From the NCBI GenBank assembly GCA_963682175.1, contig OY821789.1, positions 2,356,001 through 2,420,000 on the forward strand: a stretch of 64,000 nucleotides of DNA, given 5' to 3'. Shown here one piece after another: positions 44,863 through 57,095 of the stretch; positions within the stretch are counted from its first letter, which is position 1, and each line of letters starts with the position of its first letter. The notes beneath the pieces are model-generated. The model worked only from the letters and a program-made list of their open reading frames with translations. It was not told the DNA's origin and did not search any database. This DNA is from Triglochin maritima. Lineage: Eukaryota; Streptophyta; Magnoliopsida; Alismatales; Juncaginaceae. The position numbers and the translations under genes are program-made.

Positions 44863-45316
44863 TTGAGCGAAAATTTCTCTCAAAACGAAGAGAAATGAAC
44901 GAAAATGAAAAAGAAAGGAAGAAGTGACGGTGGTCATTCTGTGCATCTTCGTCAAAAAGAGGTATGAAGCAGGTGAGAGCGTCAAAAGGAATGATATGAT
45001 TTGGAGCACGTCTGATTTGAGACGCATTAAATGCGGCTGCCCCCTCTGCCCGCCAAAAATATTAAACTTTGGCTGAACTGGATTTGTCCAACTCAGCAGC
45101 GTCCCGCGAACGCGTCCCGGAGAGCGAATACTAAACATTTCCCATTAAAAATACCATGAAGACAAGCAGAAAACGAGAAAATATATGTACGTGTTTCTTA
45201 TAAGGCAATGCAGATCAGATCCACAAGAACCTCTCAAACAAATAATATGAACTTGCTCTATCCGGTAAATTTGGTCAAGGATGAAATAAACGTTAAAAAA
45301 GAATCTTACAGCCGGA

Positions 45317-48300
45317 TTAGCTACAAATCTCTTTATTAGGATGTTCTAGGGAGGCCCCCCAACGAGTGAAGTAGGAGGCGAGATCCATGTTGCGATCCTC
45401 GTATCTTTTAATGAAGGGATGTTCCTGTTTAAGAAAACACACACTAAAACTGGTAAAGAAATGCACCTCAAAAAACTATTTTTTTTCCTTTCTTACTTTA
45501 ATCAGGTACATGCTGCAATAGTAGGTTGCTTACCAACAGTAGTGGTGCTGGCTGTCTTTTCGTTGGTTCTTTCTGTAGACTGAAATTAAAACAGATGTAA
45601 GTAATGGAAAAACAGATACTACTTGCATAAAGAAGAAAATAATTACCTTCCATTTTTTTATTTTTAAAATAAATATTTTGTATGCAGATAACTAGGATAA
45701 TTTTCAGCATCGTACGATCAAATTCAGAGAAAAGAAAATTCAAATACGTATCTTCAAAATAAGCTTAAACAATGTGTCGAAACTTATACGTTTTAGAGAA
45801 AAATGGAAGAAGTGAGCAAATAAATGGGACGAAATTATGGGCAACTAGGCAATACTCGAACCACAACACGTATTGTAGATCTAGATTTGAATTCAAACGA
45901 ACAAAAATCCAGCCACACCATTTGTATTTTTTGTCGAGATGCTAAGTGTTAGGAAATAAGCAGTGACCGAAAAAGCAGAAGGGATGAGAAATCCTAAACG
46001 GAAGCTAGACTAGGCAATTTAGTAACACTAAGCATAAATCTAACTTTGAGTAAGTGATAAAAGTACAAAATCACAAACACCAAATTTATGTTGAGAACCA
46101 ACTTGGGAATCCACGGTCGGAGATTCACTATGAAATAGTGGTAGAGTTACAATGGAGAAAGGAGAACCTAGGGAACTAAATGCTCGGAATGGATTGGGGG
46201 GTTAGATGGAATGACTCCTCCAACAACAAGATTTTCCCATAAATTCCTAAACCCTAAGCTTGACGGTGGTTAAACCTACATCTCCCAATTTGGTGGCTTT
46301 CAACACTTCAAAAACCTCATTAAACCCTAAGAAACAAGAAAGAGTATATATATCGAAAGTTTAGGGCTACCAAAAGGGTAAGAAAAAAATATATCTAAAT
46401 TGCCCTTAAGGTAAAATTGTTTCGTGCCAAAAAACGGTCGAGTGTTTGCCAAACAATCGACCAAAGTTGAGATTTTATTGAAGGATGAAACGAGTCTGTT
46501 ATCTGCAAATCAGTCCATTGAAGTCTGAAACCTTAAACCCTCTGAAAAGCTGGCGGTCAACCATAATTGGGAATTCGGATGACCGAAAGCCAAACGGTCA
46601 TTTGTCATAGAGGTTTCAAATAAGAAGCAACAAACTATGTTGACTGGACTCGAACGTTCGAACACCAGATGGTCGTCTGAACTGGTGTGCGTAGTAAATC
46701 CCGAACACACTTTGTCCTGAATAGTTCACCCGTCTAATATGGATTCAGACAATCTGGACGAGTATTTTCAAGGCATAAAACCTTACAATCTCCACATTCA
46801 CTTGAAAACCGTCTTTAAGACTCCCACAATCTTCACATCTTCGCGGTGCCACTCGTCTCCGTCAAAGCTCTATCAACGTAGAGCTATATAAAATCAAGTT
46901 CAATGACTTTCGAACTTGTATAGAATGACTGGTTGGTGAGCACATCGATTGAAATAGCAATCTGACCAACATAAACATAGAAAAACACCATCAACCCGGA
47001 CAAAGCTCTTGTGTATAGTTTCATGAACCGCAAAGTACTTCTTCAAGACCCTCAGATGTTGCCAAGCTCCACCTTAATGGTGGAAAAACAATGGATGTCG
47101 TATAGTTGCTTTTGAAATAACCGCATTGCTCCCATAACAAAGAAAACACCAATCATGAATCTTTGTCTAACACAATCTTCCAAGATGAACACCGGTTGTA
47201 CCTCAAAGGTACCTCAAGAACCAACGCATCAACGACTTGAGAATAATCCGGACAAATGCAAACAAAACAAAATTACATTGGAAGATAGAGAACATAGATA
47301 AGATCTTCAAGAAAAGGTTGAAATTCTTCACACGGAGCTGAATCTGACATGGATAACGCCTCAGGCAAACTGCTGGACTCTCTCGCATAAAAAAGAACCA
47401 TAAATTACAAAAGGATAACGCATGCGCAAGAGTAGAATTGACTTCATGTGGCTGTCTGGAAAACATCGCTTATCTCTTACAATGCCCAGACAAAAAACAA
47501 ATTTTCTGCTGTAGGTGGATCAAACCCAACTTCTCTTCATTCTGAAAACAGTAGACAAGATTTTCCCCTAAATTCCTAAACCCAACAACAAGATTTTCCC
47601 TAAACTCCTAAACTCTAAGCTTGATGGTGGTTAAACCTACCTCTCCCAATTTGGTGGCTTTCAACACTTCAAAAACCTCATTAAACCCTAAGAAACAAGA
47701 AAGAGTATATATATAGAAAGTTTAGGGCTCCCAAAAGGGTAAGAAAAAGTCTAAATTGCCTTTAAGGAAAAACTGCTTCGTGTCAAAAAACGGTCGACCA
47801 AACTTGAGATTCTAGTGAAGGATGAAACGAGACTGTTATCTGCAATTGGTCCCACAAAAAGCTGGTAGTTGACCGGAACTAGGAATTTGGATGACAGAAA
47901 GCCAAACAGTCGTCCGTCAGAGAGGATCTAGAGAAGAAGCAGGAGACTCTGTCGACTGAGACTTGGATGACTGAACACCAGGCGGTCGTCCGAATTGGTG
48001 CAGGCAGTAAACTCCAGAACATATCGGTCATTCGATCTGGATTCAGATGATCGGAATCTGGACGAGTATTTTCAAGGCATAAAACCTCACACTAATATTT
48101 AGCATTAATGTTCCATGTTGGTCATAAGCTTGAGTCAATGAGTTCAACCACCCCTAGATATGTTAGACCACAAGCAAAGACAACCCTTATTTGTAACAAA
48201 CTAAAGATTGTCTATATCTCATCAATGAGCAACATCTAATACTAATAACATATGAATATTCAAAAAAACAAGAAGATGGCAGCTGAAACATGCTTGATAA

Positions 48301-50454
48301 ACAAAATCAATTACCATGCAGAAATGAAAGAACAAAATTCCCGAGAAAACAGATCCGTTGGTGCAGAAGGTGCTAGTTGATTAACAACTGCAGCCAACAG
48401 CTCGTAAAAGTCATCATACCCTGTCTCTTGCTCACGAAAATCATAAGGAAATTTACCAGTAGCACATTCCAGTAAAAGTAGACCCAAGCTCCAAATATCA
48501 CTGAGATGGCCATGAGCAGGTCCACAGATTCGTTCAGGCTAGCAGAAAACATCTCTAAGTTGATTAGATTGCACCCAATGAACTAACTCATCTAAATGCG
48601 AGCACTAACTGAAGAACATGGTTTGGGAATGTGTTTACTCACAGACATGTAGTTGTAAGTTCCAACGAATGTATCTCGTTGACCAGATGTTTTATCCAAT
48701 ATAACACTGACACCAAAGTCAGTTATCTTGACTTCTCCTCTATGATTTATCAATATATTTGACGGCTTCAAATCCCGATGAATTATGTGTTTTTCATGAT
48801 GAAGATAAACCAAGCCCTTAAGAACCTGAGTGTAGGAAAAATTAACTCAAACTCAAGCAAATGAACAAGTTCTAACAAAATGATGAATGTTATCACATCC
48901 AGAAAACGAAAGAGGTTTTGAACCAAATACTGCTAACCTGTTTAGATATTGCAGACAAATATTGCTCAGGAATTGACTTGACTTTCCTCAGAAAATCTGC
49001 TAAAGAACCACCATCCATGTACTCCAAGACTATTGATATCAAACCATTGTCATAGAATGACTGGTAACATACAACAACATATGGGCATTGAGAAGATTGA
49101 TTTATCTTCAATTCTCTACTAATCTGATTCCAGTCCTCTTGAATATGCATTTGGATAACCTGAAAGGAAAGGAAAGGAAAGGAAAATTTATTTAGGGCCT
49201 GTTTTGTTTGATAGCCTAAAATAACATGGTTTTTGGAAAATCTATATAAGGTTTTCAAACCTACAGAGTGTTTTGATCACTTCTTGATAATGCATTATAA
49301 ATCAGCGTTGCTTGTTGAAGTTGCATTTTTCAAAAAAGAAAAGAAAAGAGGTTTATTGTTTTTCTCAAATATGTTGTGTCTCTTCTTCCTTCCTCGTTTC
49401 TTTTTTCTTATGATACCTACAATTTTACCAAAATCACGTTATATATCCAGACATGTTAATACATACAATAATTTGCTTTCTGAAATCAAGTTTCAAATCT
49501 TTTAGTTATCCAAGTGGGTTACCTCTTAAACAAGTAAGAAATAAGTCAACTTAAGTGAACGACATTTAAGGGTTTACATGAAGATCTTATCACATTTCAG
49601 GGTTTAACTACAATAAATGACAAACTGAGAAGTACTGCAAACTCTTACCGGAAAGAAAGATTACCAAGTAGGAAGTTCAAAACTTAAACAGACGACCCTA
49701 ATAAGAATCACTAGTAATTAGCTGACAAATAGAACCTTCAGAGCAAAAAATTGGGAGGTCCATTTGTGTTGAACGAGTTGTACAAACCCACTGCTGCCTT
49801 TCCCTATCACTGAAATTGTGTCCATGTCGTCTAAGTGCAATTGATTGTCAGAAGCCCTTATAGGAGGAACCTGCAGACAAGTTGAATTTGTATCACATAG
49901 CGGGGAGTATTCCTACATAAATGCCAAGCAAAAAAGCACTTGTTTATATCCATGTAAAGTTTAATTTGCATGTAAGCAAAAATACATATTGCAATTTAAC
50001 AACAACAACAACAAAACCAAACCCAGAGAAACATGTTTCCACATAGTGATAAAAGTTCTAAATCATCTACCAATGGAGCATGTACATACAGAAACCCTAA
50101 TCAAATTCGTTCACATAACAGATAAATACATCCTAATACTCTAATCTCAATATATTTTTATTATAGTGAAACAGTTAGATCATGAGGTTTTCAGATCATC
50201 CAGAGAAAGCATTACCTCCTCTTGCTGATCTTCCTTGGGAACGATCTTGGTCCCGTACTTGTTAACAAGCAGGTCCCCAACCTTAAACGTCCCGCTTCGC
50301 GTCCTGAATCAGAACAGATAAATAAGCCTCAATTTCGAAATGGAGAATAAGGATTTAGACGAGAAAGGGGAGATTACAGGAACTTGTCGAGGGCAACATC
50401 GTGGTCGGGAACCGCTAGGGTCAGGTTAAGGTTGGAAGGGCGAACCATTCTCAT
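45317..50454 (-). CDS. MKK2: MAP kinase kinase, MKK1/MKK2 type, 8 exons
   Basis: Minus-strand exons: 50454-50378, 50303-50216, 49870-49736, 49159-48938, 48825-48643, 48538-48315, 45579-45534 and 45424-45317, giving 360 residues (AtMKK2 has 363). The N-terminus ([29 protein letters not shown]) fits group A MKKs. Kinase features are [14 protein letters not shown] (Lys about 100), [58 protein letters not shown] and GTYNYMSPERI. The activation loop has the plant T-x5-T pattern ([10 protein letters not shown]). The C-terminus is [20 protein letters not shown]. Group A MKKs signal to MPK4-type kinases in cold, salt and immune responses (known for AtMKK1/2). Intron 6 (45580-48314) is 2.7 kb and contains a decayed LTR element. 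The first ATG is used; a second lies two codons on. Confidence 0.94.
46221..48091 (-). mobile_element. Decayed LTR (copia-like) element in MKK intron 6
   Basis: Two direct copies of a 510-570 bp sequence lie at about 46221-46787 and 47583-48091. They share CAACAAGATTTTCCC at the left and GGCATAAAACCTYACA at the right. Read on the minus strand the left copy starts TGTAAGGTTTTATG and is preceded by GTGGAGAT, the typical copia purine tract before a 3' LTR, so the element runs leftward. About 0.8 kb separates the copies, without a recognisable coding domain. Left LTR boundaries are uncertain, and the copia sequence may extend to about 45950. A partial third copy of the left edge lies at 47555-47582. 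No target duplication was found. Confidence 0.65.
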
Positions 50455-51771
50455 GCTTGCTACGGACACAAACACCAACAGCAATCATTCATGAGAGGAG
50501 AAGAGGATTTTATTTTTTTTGAAGATATGAATGTTGGAGTCAATGTTTTTTTTCTCTATCTTCTTTCTCAAGTCAACGCTTGACTTCCCAGAGTCTTTAG
50601 ACTGAGCCTTTTCCATTCCAATTTGTCGCGTTTTTGTTTTGTTTTGCTTTTACGATTTCGATGCAGCAGTGGTAGGTGGAGTTGGACTGCTTTCAAAGAG
50701 TAGTAGAAAAGGCGCTACAATTGTCACTTGACATCACATCATTAATGAGTAAAAGACACCAATCATGATGACTGACGTAGGTATAAGATAGAAGACACAA
50801 GTTTTAAATTTGACGATTTAGACGATGACATCACAAAAGCTGACACTGCCCCAAGAACGGAGATTAACATGTTGAGTTAATTCCCGAGTGAACGACGAAC
50901 CTGTGGATAGTAATAAAAGGCATTAGCTCTGGAAAAAAAAGTTTGCATTATGTAAGAGAATGACAAAAAAATAATGGTAGTGAACCACTTCTGAGCTTCG
51001 TCACAATCACTTCAATACCGAAAACCACAAATGCAGCATACACATCAACCCAAGCTTTAGCTTCATCATAATCACGAAACCTCAAGACTAATATATATGT
51101 TTTGATAATTGAAAAAAAAAACTTCAATCCGTCCTCACAACACATTGCATCAAAAAGGAATGTACAAACCCAAAAAAATAAAAAAATAAAAAACATACAG
51201 TTAAGTCTGAGGTTTAAACTCAAGACCTATGGAAAAACCTCAAGACACCCAACCAGGAGGAAACTCTTACAACTACAAGTGGAACTTGTTTGTTCCTTTT
51301 CTAGAATCTGATAGCATTAGAGACACATTGAATAACTTCACTTGCTCCATATGTAAAAATATACAAAAAGAAATTCATGCCACAACTGAAAAATGAAATT
51401 TTAGTAAGACTATAAGATCCACAGTATCCTCTCTCAATGTAGATGAAATAATTTAACCCCGTTCAACTGAAAGGAGCCCATATTTTAATACAGTTAAAAT
51501 ATCTCCTCCATGTTGCAGACATTCAAAACGAAGGAAGATACTCAACCACAATTTGAACTTCTGATGTAAATAAAAATAAATCACATGGCCCTAGCTTAGG
51601 ATCAAATCTTGCCTACAACACATGCAACCATTTACACATACAACAACAAAGCCTTTAACCCTTTGTATATACCCATCATTAAAATAAAAAACACGTCTTC
51701 ACAGCTAATCGACGGGTCAAGGTCTCCAGAGAAGATTAAAGTGATGTGCAGTTTTGAGCTTCCATAACATT
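50455..51771. other. Intergenic DNA, MKK promoter and NSR 3' flank
   Basis: No gene recognised. The minus-strand frame at 50948-51223 is hydrophobic and has no known family; I treat it as accidental. Confidence 0.5.
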
Positions 51772-54700
51772 TTAGGAAGGTAAGCGCAAAGGGAAGTGTG
51801 CAAATTGGATCCTCAATAAGGGCGCATCTGGTTTTCTGTCATCAAACTTGTAACCTACAAAGACATAAAGATAGCAAATCATTAATACTACAATATTCTG
51901 CACACTTGCTCATTCCAGACCATACAACTGTCATGGATTATGATCACAAGTTTCGCAATGACAGATTGTGATGGCAAAAGTTTTTATAAAGTACCACCCA
52001 TTGGTTGGCTAGACAGGCAATACTCTAAAACATCAAAGATCAGCTTCTTCTTGAGTTTGCTCTACCATTTTCTTAATTTTCTTTAAGAAAACTGCACATG
52101 GTGAATAATTGTTTTTTCAAGGAGAGATGAATGATTTGAGGGACTTGAAAAGAGACCTAAAAGATGCTATTGTGCTCGGAACATAACCAATAAACACCAA
52201 GTACAACTGTACAGTGTTGATGAAGAATGAAGTCTACAAAGATTAACATACCGCACGAATGTCGTCAGCATTCAAGAGTTTTTGATTGCCTGATATTTCA
52301 CCAAATAGTAATAACAAGGTTTGAACCGGCTCCTAAACATCTAAATATATTTAAACAAGAAGGGAAAATGATGAAATGATCTTAGAATATCGACGTGACA
52401 ACCGACCAAATGACCGGGAAGTGAAATAATATTCCTGACAAGGAAACTTGAAACTTCTGAGAACATCATTAAAACACAAAAATCCTCTAGTCAAGCTAAA
52501 AACTTCTAATTCTTGAATGGCAGAATCATACCTTGGAGAGCATCAAGTGCAACAGTCGCACATTTTGCATCATTAAACTCCACAAAGCACAAAACACGAG
52601 CCTTGTCCCCACTCTGTCGAAAACCAAGTTCAACAAACTTAGTAGCGCACATGGTGTATAGATAACACATGTTATTGTCCACTTCATCCTCCAGTTGCAA
52701 AACAATGAATCAATGATGCACCTCAACTGAAGGATCCAGTCCAATAACAGACATGGTAATAAGTTATATTGATCCAGATAGCATTCTTAGAACCATTTAT
52801 GTGCAAACAATAATGGTCTAATGTTGTTTTTTCCTCCAAGAAGTGTATTTTGAGTTTTTGACAGCTACGTTAAAATCAACTCTTGTTTGAAATCTAGGGT
52901 AAAACAGACAACTACACATCGGGGCATCAAACAAGTTCATGCTGATCACAAAAAAATCCTTGCAGTGGTTGCATGCAATGCAGAAATCTTCTACAATTTT
53001 GTGTCCACAAAAGCATCTTGATTAAATGGCAGATTGGGGGGGAGACTCAAAATGCATTTTGCAATCTAGCCAAAAGTACCAAATCACAATATCTCACTTC
53101 GTCACTATTCTTTTCAAATATCTTGCCTAAACACAAAACTCGCATTTGCGCTGTCCAATCTTAGCCTACCAAAGGGACCAACTCACAATATCTCACTAGT
53201 CACTACTCTTCTCCTTTTCAATTTTTTTGCCTAAACTCATCCTCTGATGGGAATCAAAACTCGATGTGCTGTATTTGTAACTGATTTGGTACAAATGCAA
53301 CTAAAAATACAAGGTATAAAAAGAAAAAATAGACTAGCTTAGAAAAATCAAGCAAAAGAAGGGGGGAAAACACTATTATTAACAAAAAATTGCAAAAACA
53401 AGAAAGTTGTAAGGAAAGCACACTATGGTTAGTGAAACATAATCTCCTGGAATGTGATATAACTGCTTGATGAATTTTACTCACCCTCCTTGGCTCCTTA
53501 TGGAACAGTTTAACTTCTTTAAATCCAATGAAAGGGCGGAAGAGATCTATAGTTGGTGATTAAGGATAAATAGGTGTGGCAAAATGCAAGAACAGATGAA
53601 CTGAAATATAAATATCAAAATCTTAGAAGGATACGCCCGACTTCTCGTCGCGTACAATCAGTTGGAAGGCCATCAATGAACAACATATTAGATTCATCTC
53701 CATGAATGCTTTCTGACCTTCTCAGAGGAGTTGATCGGTCTATATCATTAACAGGAGTGGAGCCAACTGCAAGATCATGTCTTACCAATGCTGGATCTTG
53801 CAATGTACTGTACCTTCCTACACTAGCTCCTAAGGGATCATAAATTCTATTGTAATTTCCCATATTAGCCCCTTCAGGCATGCAAACAGCGTCTGGCATC
53901 CCAGCATGCAATGCACCGCTAGGGAGCATCCCAGACGGAACCGCACCAACCCCAGCCATTTCTGTAGGCAAAGCACCAATCCCAGCTGTCCCTGCTGGCA
54001 ATGCACCAGGACCTATCCCAGCAGGTGGTGCCTCAATTCCGGTGGCCCCAGCAGTAGTGCCAACCCCTGACACAGAATGTCTTCCTACTTCCGCAACATT
54101 ACTAACATTGTAAGCTCCAGGTCCAACTGACTGAAGAAACACAAATATCAGATGCATTATTATTTCAGAAAGTGGGATATCAAACAAAAAGAAAAAAAGG
54201 CAGAAGATAGAAACCATACACTGGAACGTGATGGATCATTTGAAATTCGACTGCTGATGCTCCATGAGGTATGTGAGTTAATAGCCGAAGCATCTGGGGT
54301 CGGCTGACCAGGTAAAGCAACATGTGGATCTGCTTATTCAGGTGGAAAAGATCATAAAAACACAAACAAAAACAATATCCAGAAGAAGATAGAGACAATT
54401 CAAACAAATTAGCGTGCTCTTGAATGTGAGGTTGGCATCAACTCAATTCCCATCCTTGAGCGGAAAACAATTGAAGCTTCAACTTCTCTTATGCTTTTTA
54501 GCCCTTAACTACAAGTAAAGCTTCAACTTCTCTTATGCTTCGATATTTATATAAAACTCCGATTGCATTGTCCTTTCGAACCTATCATAGTCGATATAAT
54601 TTAGATTTCTTCTAAACAAAAAAAAACACCGGAATTGACCTGAGAATCCTAAAATTGGTACTGAAGTTGAGCAACTAAGGCGATTATACGATGTTTTCGT

Positions 54701-54804
54701 CTGCTCAAAACCCTAGAAAAAGGCTGTTGCTTTGAAACGTAAAGAGGAATTTGCTTTGTTAAACCTCTTTCTGTGGACGCATATCTCCGGTACCGATCCG
54801 TCAT
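51772..54804 (-). CDS. Nuclear-speckle-type RNA-binding protein with one RRM (NSR family), 6 exons
   Basis: Minus-strand exons: 54804-54765, 54329-54220, 54130-53635, 53546-53485, 52613-52532 and 51854-51772, giving 290 residues. The N-terminus MTDRYRRYAST leads to DPHVALPGQPTPDASAINSH and then a Gly/Ala/Pro repeat region (about residues 70-125: GIGPGALPAGTAGIGALPTE and relatives). One RRM spans about residues 197-285: NMLFIDGLPTDCTRREVGHL (RNP2), FRPFIGFKEVKLFHKEPRR, RVLCFVEFNDAKCATVALDA (RNP1), LQGYKFDD and LLRIQFAHFP. This matches Arabidopsis NSRa/NSRb-like proteins, which bind long non-coding RNAs and modulate alternative splicing; the match is from memory. The tail after the RRM is short (LRLPS). 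All introns are GT..AG with consistent phase; none of the small exons shows as a long frame. Confidence 0.88.
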
Positions 54805-55769
54805 TGCCTTCTTCGATTCGTTGGATTGTGACTCGATTATCTGCCGAATGGTAGATTCCGTCGAGGTTTAAGCAAACAATTTCCTCTTTTCTCTCTCTCT
54901 TTTTGGCAGTTGGGGTTTAATCGTCAGAAAATGTTTGCCTAATTGTTGTTGGAGCAATTTGCTTATATACTCCCAAAGTTTTCATGTTTTGTATAATCCG
55001 TTTGTTTTGGTGTTGTTACTTGAGTTGGGAACGATTGGTTTGGAAAAACATTGGTGAATTTGTAAACTGAAAATTTAGAATGATTTCTTCTGGGAGATAA
55101 TGTCCATCACCGGAAAACTACTTACATCGTCCCAACAATTATCTTTTTGCCATTAACAATTCAGTTAATACTCATTTCGTCTCGTCTCTTGAAATAAGGT
55201 TTCTATCTACGTTTTCCTTATTTTCCCAGTACAAGCACCACGAAAATGTCTGACGAAGCGCCTGGATTCAGTGAAGTAACTCCAGCAAAAAAATAAATAG
55301 AGTGGGCGTCTAGGTAAAATGTCTCCCATGGGGTGGCGTCTGGTGGGGGCGTCTTAGCCGATGCCACCCCCGTCTTAAAAAATTAAAAAAATCTTAAAAT
55401 TATACGGTGTGTTATCTTTTTGCAAGTGATGAATATTCAATTTTTTTTCCAGATCCAACAATTTCAAGATCCAATTCCCCGGTGGTAAAATTTCTCGACT
55501 TACAAATACCACATCGACAGGTTGTTCGTGAGTAAGGTGAGATGTCGGACAATCGACCATTTGCTTCTCGGTCTATCGAACATGTTTCATGCGGATGATC
55601 GAGTTTCCATCGGTCCACCGTGATCGTAAAGACAATAAGTTTTTTATCTTCCTGGAATCCTTGGGTCGGTTTACCGACCTCTACCCGGTCATCCGAATAT
55701 AATAATTATTAACTTAATAATTAATTTTTAGCAATTATCTAAATTTATAATCAATTATTTTTTTTATAA
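54805..55769. other. NSR promoter and repeat-like flank
   Basis: Upstream region of the NSR gene. From about 55296 a GC-rich segment begins (GGGCGTCTAGGTAAAATGTC), related to the foldback that follows. 55540-55700 contains ATCGACC, GGTCCACCG and GGTCGGTTTACCGACC words. No gene seen. Confidence 0.5.
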
Positions 55770-55962
55770 AAAATATAAAAATAACAGGCGTCCGCCGGAG
55801 CCGCCCTGCCCATGGGAGAGGCGTCTTAGACAGACGCCCCTCCCATGGGGGGCGTCTGGGTAAAACGCCCCCCAATGGGTGAGGCGTCGTAGCCAGACGC
55901 CAAGACGCCTCTCCCATGGGCGGGGCGGCTCCGGCGGACGCCCGCTATTTTTTATTTTTTAT
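55770..55962. repeat. GC-rich foldback hairpin, probably the core of a MITE
   Basis: The left arm (about 55785-55829, GGCGTCCGCCGGAGCCGCCC then CCATGGGAGAGGCGTCTT) and the right arm (about 55900-55943) are inverse complements with about one mismatch in 41 bases, and AT-rich continuations of the arms also pair. The loop contains a second inverted repeat around CCATGG (GACGCCCC..GGGGCGTC). Related words at 55303-55370 and near 55990 (ATTTTACC..GGGGCGTCC) suggest the whole unit spans about 55297-56020, with weak terminal inverted repeats GAGTGGGCG/GAGCCAACG. No target duplication was fixed. Confidence 0.75.
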
Positions 55963-57095
55963 TAAAAAATGTTGGACATTTTACCATATTCGAGTACACC
56001 GGGGCGTCCGTTGGCTCATTACTAACCTCCAAAACATTTTTTTTCATGATTATGAGAGGAAGATGAAGAGAGATAGGTGATATGAGGGTGAAATGTCGCG
56101 TTATAGGAGTAGAAATGAGAGAATGACAAGATGATAATTCGTTGGGGGCGATTTAAGTAGTTTTCCGACGATGAATAGCAATCCAGTTTCTTTTTTAAGC
56201 GAAAAAATTAGAAAAATTGATTAAACTTAAGTTCTTATTGAATTTGATGACTTTATTATTTGCACTTGATATGATTTCTCTTTTTAATCTACCAAAGGTC
56301 TAATTTTGATTTTTCGTCTACTTGCAATTTCCAAACAATAGATATAAAGATAGTAAGTTGTTGCAAAATGAAAATTTAGAAGAGAATTCGAGACTTTTGA
56401 AAGTTCAAAGGGTTATTTTGAAATCTTGACAAATTTAAAATAAACAGACTGTAATTTATCTTTTTATCATTTACTAGTTATTTGATTGCCCCAAAAAAGG
56501 GCCAAAAAATCTTCTGTTTCCTCAATCCAGCCTCGCAGGCGATTTCAAAACGAAAAAAGGGACACGTTCTCATTCGTTATAGGATGGAATGATCTCTGGT
56601 GAGATCTTTTACAATATTGATTTTTTTGCAATAAGTGAGATTTTTATCAGCATTAAGCCACCCAATTCAGTAAATTGCATTAGGGTTTTGGTTTGAGTTC
56701 TCAAAAGTATAGAATATCCTCTAGTATTTGTCTTGTTTGTAGAATCACAAATCCGAAAATTTTGAAATAACTTTACTTTTTTGTGTGGATTTGAAATGAA
56801 ATATATTATGATGTTAATTATACTGTAATTACGTGTGTAGTAGAATTATAGACATATCTTGCCTTTCTGGTATGAGCACCAGAGTCCAGAGCCTCTTCTT
56901 AAAAGTGGATTTCCAAAAAAAGTTTCTTAAACATCAAGAAGAGACAACTTAATTGCTGAAACTATGGAAATTGTGACTCCACAAGTCCGACAACAAAGTG
57001 TTTTCGTAATTTTGTACATTATGAGCATCACAAGCCAGAAAAATCTTCTAGAGAAGACCAAACTTGATCACTTCATCCTTTGTCCTTCAACTAAA
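55963..57095. other. Intergenic DNA, no gene recognised
   Basis: AT-rich spacer between the foldback and the 3' end of the RLCK gene. Nothing further supported. Confidence 0.55.

Larger units (their letters stand above)
41476..45143. mobile_element. Decayed Mutator-like element (FAR1-type MULE), 3.67 kb
   Basis: Identical 9-bp repeats ATTAAAAAT at 41467-41475 and 45144-45152 bracket the region, the MULE target-duplication length. The ends are weakly inverted: GG at both termini, with GACGCG-rich blocks (GGACGCGCGCGTCCAGGACG near 41500; GGGACGCGTTCGCGGGACG on the minus strand near 45100). Inside, a FAR1/FHY3-type transposase pseudogene runs leftward from the right end, and a second ORF with a plant-mobile-domain-like block runs rightward from the left end, the convergent layout known from MuDR. 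A 21-bp minisatellite has expanded inside the transposase. Confidence 0.8.

Noticed and set aside
50948..51223. Hydrophobic 91-codon minus-strand frame
   Set aside because: No recognisable domain; AT-rich DNA readily yields such Phe/Leu-rich translations.
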